Shown: positions 27,298 to 36,009, numbered from the stretch's first letter. The stretch is DNA of 64,000 nucleotides from WHSW01 sp963742205 (GCA_963742205.1 CAVUKZ010000010.1:418649-482648); one strand, 5' to 3'. Program-made: numbers and translations. The notes: generated by a model from the letters alone, not told the origin.

Positions 27298-28278
27298 GTG
27301 AGCGACGTATTCGTCACCGGCGGGTCCGGGTTCATCGGTGGACACCTCGTGCGCCGGCTGGTGCAGGATGGCCGCCGGGTCCGCGCCCTGGCGCGCTCGG
27401 ATGCCTCGGCCGCCGTGGTCGAGGCGCTCGGCGCCGAGCCGGTCCGCGGCGACCTGGCGGACGTCGATTCGATCGCCGCCGGCGCCGCCGGATGTGAGAC
27501 CGCCTTTCACCTCGCCGCCCACCTCGGCCAGTGGGGACCGTGGGAGGACTTCGTCGCCGGCAACGTCACCGGGACCGAGAACGCGCTCGCCGGCACCCGA
27601 CGCGCCGGTGTGAGCCGGTTCGTCCACTGTGGGACCGAGGCGGCCCTGATTGCCGGCCAGCCACTGGTCCGGATCGACGAGACCGCCCCGCTGCGGCCCG
27701 ACTCGAAGGCGGCCTACCCGGCGACCAAGGCGCGGGCCGAGCAGGCGGTGCGCGGTGCCAGCGGCGAGGGCTTCGAGACCGTCGTCCTGCGGCCGCGGCT
27801 CGTCTGGGGCGCCGGCGACACGACCCTGCTCCCGGCGATCGCCGACGCCGTGCGGGCCGGGCGCTTCGCCTGGATCGGCGGCGGCGGGCAACTCACGGAC
27901 TCGACCCACGTCGACAACGTGGTCGAGGGGCTGGTGCTCGCGGCCGACAAGGGCCGCGCCGGCGAGGCCTACTTCGTCACCGACGGCGAGCCGGTCGTGT
28001 TTCGCGAGTTCATCTCCGAGCTGCTGGAGACGCAGGGAGTCGAGCCGCCGGCGCGTTCCGTCCCGGCACCGCTCGCGGCCGTCGTGGCGGGCGCCTCGGA
28101 GGCCGTGTGGCGCACGTTTCGCCTCGGCGGCGAGCCCCCACTGACCCGGTTTGGGCTGTGGCTCTCGTCCCAGGAGTGCACGATCGTGAGCTCGAAGGCG
28201 CGCTCGGAGCTGGGCTACGAGCCGGTCACGAGCCGGGCGGAGGGGATGGCCGAGCTGCGCGCCGGCGTCGCGGGCTAG
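27298..28278 (+). CDS. Extended SDR (NAD-dependent epimerase/3-beta-HSD-like)
   Basis: 326 residues from GTG 27298. The Rossmann motif VTGGSGFIGGHLVRRL lies at 6-21. YPATKARAE carries the catalytic Tyr-Lys, and LRPRLVWGAGDTTLLP and STHVDNVVEGLVLA follow, a set typical of sterol-dehydrogenase/3-beta-HSD-like epimerases. The middle HCGTEAAL replaces the usual Ser/Thr motif conservatively. Substrate unknown. The upstream SigB-like promoter suggests stress control. Its stop overlaps that of the convergent MerR gene by 3 nt. Confidence 0.82.
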   Translation: MSDVFVTGGSGFIGGHLVRRLVQDGRRVRALARSDASAAVVEALGAEPVRGDLADVDSIAAGAAGCETAFHLAAHLGQWGPWEDFVAGNVTGTENALAGTRRAGVSRFVHCGTEAALIAGQPLVRIDETAPLRPDSKAAYPATKARAEQAVRGASGEGFETVVLRPRLVWGAGDTTLLPAIADAVRAGRFAWIGGGGQLTDSTHVDNVVEGLVLAADKGRAGEAYFVTDGEPVVFREFISELLETQGVEPPARSVPAPLAAVVAGASEAVWRTFRLGGEPPLTRFGLWLSSQECTIVSSKARSELGYEPVTSRAEGMAELRAGVAG

Positions 28279-28997
28279 GCGCCGCGGGGGCGCTCGAGCT
28301 CGGTGGTGAGCAGCTTCGTGTGCAGGGCCCCGATCAGCTCGGGGAACGGCGAAGCGCCGCCCTCCGCGATCGTCTCGGCGCGGTCGGCTCCGAGCGCGGC
28401 GAAGCGCTCGATCAGCAGGTTGAGCTCGTCCGCGATCACCGGCTCGAGGCCCTTCATCAGGCGGGCGACGTCGCGGGCCCCGAACCCCGTCGTCTCGTTC
28501 CATCCGGCCGCGCGAAAGCGCGCGATCGCGTCGACGATCCGCACGTCGGTCGGCGTGTAGCCGTCGTCGTTCGGCGACAGCACGCCCACCTCGGCGAGGC
28601 GCTCCAGCGCCCGCTCGGGGATCTCGAACCGCCGCAGGACGTCCTCCTTCGGCGTCCGCTCGGTCTCCGGCCCGAGCGCGCGGGCGACGAGCGCGTCGCC
28701 GGTGTCGGCGAGCGCGCGCAGGCGCTCGAGGTCGCCGCCCTGGGCGTCGAGGAGCTCGCGGATCACGCGCAGCGGCATGAACCGCTGCTCCTGCAGGCGC
28801 TTGATCAGCCGAATCCGCTCCGCGAACTCGGGCGGGTAGTAGGCCATGTTCCGCGAGGTCTTCACGGGCTCCGGCAGCAGCCCCTCGCGCAGGTAGTGGC
28901 GGACCGTGGCGACCGGGACGTCGGCCCGCTCGGCGAGCTCGCTCATTTTCAGCAGCTCGCCGTTCGTCGTTCGTCGTTCGTCGTTCGCGGTCGTCAT
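28275..28997 (-). CDS. MerR family transcriptional regulator of the acyl-CoA operon
   Basis: 240 residues from ATG 28997, which overlaps the CoA-transferase stop (ATGA). The winged HTH starts at the second Met (28946): MSELAERADVPVATVRHYLREGLLP, then RIRLIKRLQEQRFMPLRVIREL. The ~17 preceding residues are encoded by a 7-bp tandem repeat, so 28946 may be the true start. The C-terminal ~120 residues form an effector domain without cysteine clusters, suggesting an organic ligand. As last gene of the operon it probably controls the operon itself; a candidate operator lies at 33515-33536. Confidence 0.82.
   Translation of the reverse strand: MTTANDERRTTNGELLKMSELAERADVPVATVRHYLREGLLPEPVKTSRNMAYYPPEFAERIRLIKRLQEQRFMPLRVIRELLDAQGGDLERLRALADTGDALVARALGPETERTPKEDVLRRFEIPERALERLAEVGVLSPNDDGYTPTDVRIVDAIARFRAAGWNETTGFGARDVARLMKGLEPVIADELNLLIERFAALGADRAETIAEGGASPFPELIGALHTKLLTTELERPRGA
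28961..28988. repeat. Heptanucleotide tandem repeat, 4 units
   Basis: CGTTCGT is repeated three times perfectly, with a fourth copy CGTTCGC, between the two possible starts of the MerR gene. The unit length is not a multiple of three, so a change in copy number would shift the frame from ATG 28997 but not from ATG 28946. Confidence 0.8.
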
Positions 28998-30232
28998 CCC
29001 ATGAACCTCGCGCCGGTCGCGTCCTCGGCGAGGCCGGCCGCCGCCCCGCTTTCGAGCAGCGCGGCGATCTCCTCGTCGGAGAACCCGGCCTCGCGCAGGA
29101 CGTCCTCCGTGTGCTCGCCCAGCGCCGGGGCCGGCGCGTGCACGCTCCCGGGGGTGCGCGAGAACTTGACCGGTACGCCGACCTGGCGCACCGGCCCGAT
29201 CTCCGGCTGCTCCCACTCGACGACCATCTCGCGCTCGCGCACGAGCTCGGAGTCGAGCGCCTCGTCGAGGTCGAGGACCGGCTCGATCATCGCGTCGTGC
29301 TCGTCGTTGAACGCCTTCCACTCGGTGCGCGTGCGCGAGCGGAAGATCTCCGCGACCTCGGCCCAGGCCTCCGAGCCCGTGGGCTCGAACTGCCGCGCGA
29401 CCAGGTCGTCGCGTCCGACGCCGGCGCAGAAGCGCGCCCAGAACTGCGGCTCGAGCGCGCCCATCGTGATGTAGCCGTCGGCCGCCTCGTAGGGCAGGTA
29501 GCAGACGAACCTCCCCGTCAGTTGGCCCTCTCCCCGGCTCGGGACCTCGCCGTCGCACAGGTAGGCGCCCGCGACCATCGTCAGCCAGGAGAGCGCCCCG
29601 TCGGCCATCGACACGTCGACGACCTGGCCCTCTCCCGAGCGCCGCGCCTCGTGCAGCGCAGCCATCATCCCGAACGCGGCCATCAGCGCGCCGCCGCCGA
29701 GGTCGGCGATCTGCCCCGCCGACTGGATCGGCCGCCGACCGGGCTCCCCGGTGAGCCCGAGGAGGCCGATCAGCCCGAGGTAGTTCATGTCGTGGCCGGC
29801 GCGGCCCGTGTTCGGACCGGTCTGGCCGTAGCCGGTGATCGCGCAATAGACCACCGCGGGGTTGCGCTCCTTCATCCGCTCGTAGCCGACCCCCAGCCGG
29901 TCGAGGACGCCGGGGCGAAAGCCCTCGAGGACGACGTCCGCGTCGCGCACCAGCCGCAGCAGCGCCTCTCGCCCGCCGTCGGACTTCAGGTCGAGGCGGA
30001 TCGAGCGCTTGTTGCGGTTCAGCGACAGATACAGCGCCGACCGCGTACCGAGGCCCTGTTGCGCCTCCTCCCCGTAATACGGGGGCGCCCAGCGGACGTA
30101 GTCGCCCATCCCGGTGTCCTCCACCTTGACCACGTCCGCCCCGAAGTCCGCGAGCAACTGACTGCAGAACCCGCCGGGCAGCAGCCGGGTGAGGTCGAGA
30201 ACGCGGACGTCGCTAAGCGGCAGCGCGGTCAC
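28994..30232 (-). CDS. CaiB/BaiF CoA-transferase family protein (AMACR-like)
   Basis: 412 residues of the class III CoA-transferase family. VRVLDLTRLLPGGFCSQLLADFGADVVKVE opens the protein; RNKRSIRLDLKS, ITGYGQTGP and AGHDMNYLGLIGLLGLTG follow. The last motif is the one seen in alpha-methylacyl-CoA racemases. It either racemises 2-methylacyl-CoA or transfers CoA between acids. The operon (carboxylase, hydratase, BKACE, divergent dehydrogenase) suggests branched acyl-CoA breakdown. The start overlaps the end of the BKACE gene by about 20 nt. Confidence 0.85.
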   Translation of the reverse strand: MTALPLSDVRVLDLTRLLPGGFCSQLLADFGADVVKVEDTGMGDYVRWAPPYYGEEAQQGLGTRSALYLSLNRNKRSIRLDLKSDGGREALLRLVRDADVVLEGFRPGVLDRLGVGYERMKERNPAVVYCAITGYGQTGPNTGRAGHDMNYLGLIGLLGLTGEPGRRPIQSAGQIADLGGGALMAAFGMMAALHEARRSGEGQVVDVSMADGALSWLTMVAGAYLCDGEVPSRGEGQLTGRFVCYLPYEAADGYITMGALEPQFWARFCAGVGRDDLVARQFEPTGSEAWAEVAEIFRSRTRTEWKAFNDEHDAMIEPVLDLDEALDSELVREREMVVEWEQPEIGPVRQVGVPVKFSRTPGSVHAPAPALGEHTEDVLREAGFSDEEIAALLESGAAAGLAEDATGARFMG

Positions 30233-31106
30233 GCTTCGGGACCCCGAGCATCTCTCGCGCCTCCGCCACCGTCGCCGGCCTGCGGCCGACGTCCTCCGCC
30301 ATCTGGCGCGCCTTCGCGATCAGCTCGCCGTTCGACTTCGCCATCTCTCCATCGGGCAGGTAGAGGTTGTCCTCGAGCCCCGCGCGCACGTTGCCGCCGA
30401 GGTCGAGCGATGCGGCGAGCAGCTTCCACTGATCGCGCGAGACACCGATCACCTGCCAGTTGTTGGGGCCCTCGGGACCTCCCGGGACCTGGTCGGACAT
30501 GAAGGCGACGTTGCGCGGCGTCGGGCGGATGCCCCCGGTGACCCCCATCACCAGGGAGATCTGCAACGGCGGCGCCAGCAGCCCCATGTCGAGCAGGGGG
30601 TCGAGGTTGGCCACGTGCCCGGCGTCGAAGCACTCGTGCTCGGGCTGGATCCCGAGCTCGTTCATCGCGGTGATGAACTCGATGATCGTGTCGAAGGAGT
30701 TCTCGAACACCGCCTTGAAGACGAAGTCCTTACGCCGCCGCGAGTACTTGGCGTAGTTCATCGAGCTCATGTTCAGCGCGGCGACGTCGGGGCGCAGCTC
30801 GCGCAGGTAGGCGATGCGCTTGGCGATCGGAACGCCGATCGCCCCGGTCGAGTAGTTGACGATCACATCCCCCACCTCGGCCAAAATCGCCTCGGTGATC
30901 GCCCGGAAGTCCACGACCTCGTAGCTCGGCACGCCGTCGGGCGTGCGCGCGTGGATGTGGATCTGCGAGGCGCCCTCGTCGACAGCGCGCCGCGCCTCGG
31001 CCGCGTACTCCTCGGGCGTGTACGGAATCGCGGGGCACTGATCACGATTGGCAATCGCCCCGCTGATGGAGCAGGAGATGATCACCGGGTCTTCGAAGCG
31101 GCTCAT
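30213..31106 (-). CDS. BKACE family (DUF849) beta-keto acid cleavage enzyme
   Basis: 297 residues. IISCSISGAIANR at the start, the zinc-site IHIHARTPDG (~48-57), YSTGAIG and the C-terminal NVRAGLEDNLYLPDG are the fingerprint of BKACE enzymes. These condense a beta-keto acid with acetyl-CoA and cleave it to acetoacetate and a new CoA ester; 3-keto-5-aminohexanoate is the classical substrate but the family is broad. ATGA overlap (31106-31103) with the carboxyltransferase gene. Which beta-keto acid is used here is not evident. Confidence 0.85.
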   Translation of the reverse strand: MSRFEDPVIISCSISGAIANRDQCPAIPYTPEEYAAEARRAVDEGASQIHIHARTPDGVPSYEVVDFRAITEAILAEVGDVIVNYSTGAIGVPIAKRIAYLRELRPDVAALNMSSMNYAKYSRRRKDFVFKAVFENSFDTIIEFITAMNELGIQPEHECFDAGHVANLDPLLDMGLLAPPLQISLVMGVTGGIRPTPRNVAFMSDQVPGGPEGPNNWQVIGVSRDQWKLLAASLDLGGNVRAGLEDNLYLPDGEMAKSNGELIAKARQMAEDVGRRPATVAEAREMLGVPKRDRAAA

Positions 31107-32734
31107 ACCGGCATCACCCCGTGCTTCCGCCACGGGCGCTCGACGCGCTTGCCCTCCGCCATGCGCAGGCCGCGGATGATCGTCGGCCTCGTCTCGCGCG
31201 GGTCGATCACGTCGTCGATCAGCGCGTTCTTCGCCGCGAGGTAGACGTCGATCTGCTTGCGGACCTGCTGGAGCATCGCCTCGCGGGTGGCGTCGGGGTC
31301 GTCGGAAGCCTCGATCGCCGAGCGGCCGATGATGTTCACCGCGCCCTCGGCGCCCATCACCGAGATCTCGGCGCTGGGCCAGGCGACGATCAGGTCCGGC
31401 TCGTAGGCCTTGCCGTTCATCACGTAGTAGCCGGCGCCGTAGGCCTTGCGGACGACCACCGTGACCTTCGGCACCGTCGCGCGTGAGATCGCGTAGAGCA
31501 TCTTTGCCCCGTGGCGGATGATCCCGGCGTGCTCGACCTTTGAGCCGACCATGAAGCCAGGCACGTCCTGAAGGAAGACGAGCGGGATGCTGAAGGCGTC
31601 GCAGAGGTTCACGAATCGCGCCGCCTTGTCGGCCGAGTCGTTCTCGAGAATCCCGCCGAGATGCTTCGGCTGGTTGGCGACGATCCCGACCGGCATCCCG
31701 CCGAAGCGCGCCAGGCAGGTGATGATCGTCTTCGCGAACCGCGGCTTGATGTCGAAGATCTCGCCGTCGTCGACGATCTCGCGGATCAGCTCGTACATGT
31801 CGTAGGGGTGCCGGTTCGACTCCGGGACGATGTCCAGCAGCTTTTCCGACATGCGGTCGTCGGGATCGGCGGTCTCGCGCACGGGCGGCTTCTGCTCGCA
31901 GTTGGAGGGAAAGAAGGAGAGATAGGTCTTGATCGCCTCGATGCACTCGGCGTCGTCGGAGCACTCGAGGTCGCCGACCCCTGATTTGCGGCAGTGGACC
32001 CTGGCGCCGCCGAGGTCCTCCATCGAGATTTCCTCGCCGGTCACCGCCTTGGTGAGATGCGGGCCGGCGAGCGCCATCGCGCCCTGGCCGACGACCATCG
32101 GCACGAAGTCCGAGAGGCCCGGGATGTAGGCGGTCCCGGCGGCGCACGGGCCGAGCATCCCGGCGACCAGCGGGACGACACCGGACATCGTCACCTCCTC
32201 GCGGAACAGGTGCCCCGAGCCGGCGAACATCGAGCCGGCCGCCTCCTGGATCCGCGCCCCCGCCGAGTCGAGCAGCCAGATCAGCGGCATGCGCTTCTGC
32301 AGGGCCATCTCGCGCAGCCGGCCGACCTTGAACTCGCCGGTCATCCCCATCGAGCCGGCCATCACCGTGAAGTCGTAGGCGGCGATCGCGCACGGGCGCC
32401 CGTCGACGTCGCCCCAGCCGGTGATCACGCCGTCGGCCGGCGCCTCCTTGCCGTCCATCGCCCGCTGCGAGGAATGCGGCCCGGCGTGGATCCCGAGCTC
32501 GACGAAGGTGCCGGGGTCGACGAGCAGGTCGATGCGCTCACGGGCGGTGAGCTTGCCGGCGTCGTGCTGCTTGGCGATCTTCTCCTCGCCGCCGCCGAGC
32601 TTCGCCGCCTCGCGGCGAGCGTGGAGGTCGTCGGTGAGATCCTTGAGCTTGCCGCTCGTCGCGGGTGGCGCCTCCGGCGCCTCCGCCTCCTTGGCGGCGG
32701 CGGCGACCTTCTCGGACTCCGTCGCCTCGCTCAT
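31103..32734 (-). CDS. Acyl-CoA carboxylase carboxyltransferase (beta) subunit
   Basis: 543 residues. An Ala/Glu-rich N-terminal tail (~30 residues) precedes a full two-lobe carboxyltransferase: KLTARERIDLLVDPGTFVELG, YDFTVMAGSMG, LLDSAGARIQE, then PYDMYELI, VGIVANQP, FLQDVPGFMVG and RKAYGAGYYVMNG. It transfers CO2 from biotin to an acyl-CoA (propionyl, methylcrotonyl, geranyl or similar). No biotin carboxylase/BCCP subunit gene is in the window, so the alpha subunit must be encoded elsewhere. ATGA overlaps on both sides place it firmly in the operon. Confidence 0.9.
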   Translation of the reverse strand: MSEATESEKVAAAAKEAEAPEAPPATSGKLKDLTDDLHARREAAKLGGGEEKIAKQHDAGKLTARERIDLLVDPGTFVELGIHAGPHSSQRAMDGKEAPADGVITGWGDVDGRPCAIAAYDFTVMAGSMGMTGEFKVGRLREMALQKRMPLIWLLDSAGARIQEAAGSMFAGSGHLFREEVTMSGVVPLVAGMLGPCAAGTAYIPGLSDFVPMVVGQGAMALAGPHLTKAVTGEEISMEDLGGARVHCRKSGVGDLECSDDAECIEAIKTYLSFFPSNCEQKPPVRETADPDDRMSEKLLDIVPESNRHPYDMYELIREIVDDGEIFDIKPRFAKTIITCLARFGGMPVGIVANQPKHLGGILENDSADKAARFVNLCDAFSIPLVFLQDVPGFMVGSKVEHAGIIRHGAKMLYAISRATVPKVTVVVRKAYGAGYYVMNGKAYEPDLIVAWPSAEISVMGAEGAVNIIGRSAIEASDDPDATREAMLQQVRKQIDVYLAAKNALIDDVIDPRETRPTIIRGLRMAEGKRVERPWRKHGVMPV

Positions 32735-33516
32735 CGCCCCTTCCAGTCCGGCTCGCGCTTCTCGAAGAACGCGGTCACGCCCTCGATCGCGTCCTCGGTC
32801 GAGAGCTCGATCGTCAGCTGCGAGCGCAGGTAGTCGAGCGCGTCCGCGAGCGGCATGTCGAGCTGGCGCCACATCGCGTCCTTGCCCAGACGCATGATCA
32901 GCGGCGACTTCGAGGCCAGCTTCGCGGCCCAGTCGGCGACCGCGGCGTCGAACTCCTCGGGCGCGACGACCTTGTTGACGATCCCCGCCTCGCGCGCCTC
33001 CTCCGCCGTCAGCCGCTCGCCCAACAGCAGCATCTCGGTCGTCTTCTTCCGCGGCACGTTGCGGTAGATCAGGGCCATGATCATGAACGGGAACAGCCCG
33101 ACGTTGATCTCGGGGGTGCCGAAGCCCGCGCCCTCCTTGGCGATGATCAGGTCGCATGCGAGCGCGATCCCGAGCGCGCCGGCGAGCACGTGTCCGTTGG
33201 CGGCGAGGATCGACGGCTTGCCGAGCTCACCGAGCTCGGTGAAGACCTGCGGGAAGAGCGCCGTGCCCAGGAACTTGTGCGCGGTCGGCGCGTCGGCGGA
33301 GAAGCCGCCGAGGTTGGCGCCGGAGGAGAACACCTTCTCGTGCGATGAGGTGAGCACAACGACGCGCACCTGCTCGTCGGCCTTCGCCGCCCGCAGCGCC
33401 TCGAGCAGCTCACGCAGCAGCTGATCGGAGAGCGAGTTGCGGGTCTCGGGGTCGTCGAGCGTGATCGTCGCGACGTGCTCGGCGACCGCGTAGCGGATCT
33501 TCTCGTACTCAGCCAA
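32731..33516 (-). CDS. Enoyl-CoA hydratase/isomerase family protein
   Basis: 261 residues, crotonase fold. FSSGANLGGFS forms the first oxyanion-hole element. GHVLAGALGIALACD aligns with the second, but the position of the first catalytic Glu (Glu144 in rat crotonase) is Gly. The second, GTPEINVGLFP, keeps its Glu. One missing acid suggests isomerase or another crotonase reaction rather than simple hydration. First gene of the operon; the promoter region is shared with the divergent acyl-CoA dehydrogenase. Confidence 0.85.
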   Translation of the reverse strand: MAEYEKIRYAVAEHVATITLDDPETRNSLSDQLLRELLEALRAAKADEQVRVVVLTSSHEKVFSSGANLGGFSADAPTAHKFLGTALFPQVFTELGELGKPSILAANGHVLAGALGIALACDLIIAKEGAGFGTPEINVGLFPFMIMALIYRNVPRKKTTEMLLLGERLTAEEAREAGIVNKVVAPEEFDAAVADWAAKLASKSPLIMRLGKDAMWRQLDMPLADALDYLRSQLTIELSTEDAIEGVTAFFEKREPDWKGR

Positions 33517-33536
33517 GAGTAGAAAGTATTACTCTT
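33515..33536. promoter_or_regulatory. Candidate operator in the divergent acyl-CoA promoter
   Basis: AAGAGTA and TACTCTT form a perfect 7+7 inverted repeat with an 8-bp spacer that itself contains half of an AGTA-T-TACT palindrome. It lies between the enoyl-CoA hydratase start and the acyl-CoA dehydrogenase start, in an AT-rich patch unusual for this genome. The MerR regulator of the operon is the likely binder. Confidence 0.55.
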
Positions 33537-33575
33537 CGCTCACTACTTTTGTCGAGCGACCGAGGAGAAGCCCAG

Positions 33576-34784
33576 GTGGCGACTGCGACCGAGAGCGTGA
33601 TCAAGCCCGAGCACGGGGCGAAGCGCAAGCACTTCCTGTTTGACGACGAGCACCTCGACCTGCGGGAGTCGATGAGCTCCTGGGTGAAGAAGGAGATGTA
33701 CCCCCACCGCAACGAGTGGGAGGACACCTACTGGCCGAGCGAGATCATGCGCCGCGCCGGCGAGCTCGGCTACCTGGGCCTCTGCTTCGGTGAGGAGTAC
33801 GGCGGCCAGGGCGGCGACTACTTCTACTCGCTGGTCCGCGCCGAGTGCATGAGCTACTCGGGCTCCGGCGGGACCAACATGGGCTTCGCGGTCCAGACGG
33901 ACATGGTCCTGCCTCCCGTGCACCTGCTCGGGACCGAGGAGCAGAAGCAGCGCTACCTCGTCCCCGGGATCAAGGGCGAAAAGATCGGCAGCCTCGGGAT
34001 CACGGAGCCGGGCGCCGGCTCCGACGTCGCGGGGATTCGGACGACCGCGATCCGCGACGGCGACGAGTACGTCATCAACGGCGCCAAGACGTTCATCACC
34101 AACGGCCCGCGCGCCGACTTCTGCGTCCTGGTCACCAAGACCGACCCCGACAAGCGCCACGACGGGATCACGCTGTTCCTGGTCGACCTGCGCGACGACG
34201 ACGGCAACCTCGTCCCCGGGTTCACGGTCTCGCGCGAGCTCGAGAAGATGGGCATGCATGCCTCGGACACCGGCGAGCTCGCGTTCGAGGACATGCGCGT
34301 CCCCGCCGACGCGGTTCTGGGCGAGATCGGCAAGGGCTTCTACCACATCAGCTGGGAGCTTCAGGGCGAGCGGCTGGTCGCCGCCGCGGGCTGCTACGCG
34401 GCCTGCGAGCGGATGTTCGAGAAGACGCTCGCCTACGCCCTCGATCGCGAAGCGTTCGGGCGGCCGATCGGCAAGTTCCAGACGATCCGCCACAAGTTCG
34501 CCGACATGGCGACGAAGATCGAGGCGGCCAAGCAGATGGTCCACGCGACCGCGTGGCGGTTCGCCAACGGCGAGTACCCGGTGCGCGAGATCACGATGGC
34601 GAAGCTATTCGCAACCCGCGTCTGCAACGAGGTCGCCGACGAGTGCGTGCAGATCCACGGCGGCTACGGCTACATGAAGGAGTACGAGATCGAGCGCGCG
34701 TACCGCGACCAGCGCCTCAACCGGATCGGCGCGGGCACGGACGAGATCATGCTCGACGTGATCGGCCGTTCGTACGGGCTCTAG
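33576..34784 (+). CDS. Acyl-CoA dehydrogenase
   Basis: 402 residues from GTG 33576, chosen because GAGGAGAAG lies 6 nt before it (a TTG at 33549 is possible). Typical motifs are present: GITEPGAGSDVAGIRTTA (FAD/substrate), KTFITNGPRADF, MGMHASDTGELAF, ERLVAAAGCYAACERM, and IHGGYGYMKEYEIERAYRD near the C-terminus. It forms a 2,3-double bond in an acyl-CoA and passes electrons to ETF. Divergent to the hydratase/carboxylase operon and sharing its promoter region. The stop overlaps the convergent aldo/keto reductase stop. Confidence 0.9.
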   Translation: MATATESVIKPEHGAKRKHFLFDDEHLDLRESMSSWVKKEMYPHRNEWEDTYWPSEIMRRAGELGYLGLCFGEEYGGQGGDYFYSLVRAECMSYSGSGGTNMGFAVQTDMVLPPVHLLGTEEQKQRYLVPGIKGEKIGSLGITEPGAGSDVAGIRTTAIRDGDEYVINGAKTFITNGPRADFCVLVTKTDPDKRHDGITLFLVDLRDDDGNLVPGFTVSRELEKMGMHASDTGELAFEDMRVPADAVLGEIGKGFYHISWELQGERLVAAAGCYAACERMFEKTLAYALDREAFGRPIGKFQTIRHKFADMATKIEAAKQMVHATAWRFANGEYPVREITMAKLFATRVCNEVADECVQIHGGYGYMKEYEIERAYRDQRLNRIGAGTDEIMLDVIGRSYGL

Positions 34785-35548
34785 GAGCTGAGCGCGGCGA
34801 AGTCCTCGTCGCTGAGCTCGAGGTCGAGCGCGGCGAGATTCTGCTCGAGGTGTTCGATCGAGAGCGTGCCCGGGATCGGCAGCATCATCTCCGAACGGCG
34901 CAGCAGCCACGCGAGCTTGACCTGCTGGCGGGTCGCACCGAGCCGCGCCGCGATCTCATCGACCGTCCGCCCGCCGCCCCGCAGGGGGAAGAACGGCACG
35001 AAGGGGATGCCCTCGTCCGTGCAGTAGTCGAGCACCTCGTCGTGCTTTCGCTGATCGAGGCTGAACTCGTTCTGGACCGCGGCGACGGGGACGAGGCTCC
35101 GGGCGAGGACCAGCTCCTCAACCGAGACCTCCGAGACGCCGACGTGGCGGATCGTCCCCGCCTCGCGGTATTCCGCGAGCACCTCCAGCGAGCGGGGCAG
35201 GGCGACCTCGGGGTCGACGCGGTGCAGGTAGTAGAGCTCGATCGAGTCCGTCCGCAGCCGCTCGAGGCTCTCCTTCAGCTCCGCGCGGAGCCGGTCGGGA
35301 TGGGCGCCGTGGTAGCCGCCCTTGGTGGCGACGACGAGCTCATCGTCGAAGGGCGCCAGCGCGGCCCCGATCGTCCGCTCGCTGTCGCCGGAGCTGTACA
35401 GATGCGCGGAGTCGATCATCCGGATTCCGGCGCCGACGGCGGCCCCGACGAACGCGCGGTTGGCGGGCGTGTCGGTGAGCCTGTTCGTCCCCAGGCCGAT
35501 CCGCGGCACCTCGCGACCGCCGACCGCGATCGTCCTCGTCACCGCCAT
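34781..35548 (-). CDS. Aldo/keto reductase
   Basis: 255 residues. The catalytic tetrad is visible: Asp and Tyr in IDSAHLYSSGDSE (~44-56), Lys in VVATKGG, His in YYLHRVDP. The C-terminal NADPH site contains IPGTLSIEHLEQNL. The length is slightly short for the family but complete. It reduces small aldehydes or ketones; the substrate is unknown. It lies 5 nt after the hypothetical gene at 35554-36009, on the same strand. Confidence 0.87.
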   Translation of the reverse strand: MAVTRTIAVGGREVPRIGLGTNRLTDTPANRAFVGAAVGAGIRMIDSAHLYSSGDSERTIGAALAPFDDELVVATKGGYHGAHPDRLRAELKESLERLRTDSIELYYLHRVDPEVALPRSLEVLAEYREAGTIRHVGVSEVSVEELVLARSLVPVAAVQNEFSLDQRKHDEVLDYCTDEGIPFVPFFPLRGGGRTVDEIAARLGATRQQVKLAWLLRRSEMMLPIPGTLSIEHLEQNLAALDLELSDEDFAALSS

Positions 35549-35553
35549 GCCGT

Positions 35554-36009
35554 CTACCTCCCGAACGTCCGGAGGAACTCGCGCACGGCGGCGGGGACGT
35601 CGGCGAGCAGCTCGCGGACCTCGGCCAGGCCCGCACGAAGCTCGGCGTCGCCGGCCTCGATCGGCAGCATCGAGTCCTGGAGCTCGGCCAGGACACGGTC
35701 GGCGTCGGCGGCGGCCTCGCCGCCACGCTCGACGAACCGCTTCACACCCTGCGATGGCACGCCGGCCGATGGCTGCTCGGGGGCGCCGACGGGCAGGTCG
35801 ACCCGGCCGGCGAACGCCCCCTGGGTCCGCTTCGCGCGAGCGTAGGCGCGCTGGACGGGACGGAACAGCGCCCCCTCCAAGCGGTCGCCCGTCGCCTCGT
35901 CGAGCAGCTCGTAGGCCTGGCCGAGGCACGCTGTGGCGAGCGCGATCCGGTCGATCGACCGGCCGATCTCGGCGACGATCTCCTCGCGGGCCTCGCGCGT
36001 GGTTCGCAT
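35554..36009 (-). CDS. Hypothetical helical protein
   Basis: 151 residues, mostly predicted helix: TREAREEIVAEIGRSIDRIALATACLGQAYELLDEATGDRLE, then a Pro/Gly-rich middle (VDLPVGAPEQPSAG) and a C-terminal helix pair. No motif, signal peptide or membrane segment was recognised. It sits between the ECF sigma factor gene (9 nt) and the aldo/keto reductase gene (5 nt) on the same strand, so it is probably co-transcribed. Confidence 0.5.
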   Translation of the reverse strand: MRTTREAREEIVAEIGRSIDRIALATACLGQAYELLDEATGDRLEGALFRPVQRAYARAKRTQGAFAGRVDLPVGAPEQPSAGVPSQGVKRFVERGGEAAADADRVLAELQDSMLPIEAGDAELRAGLAEVRELLADVPAAVREFLRTFGR

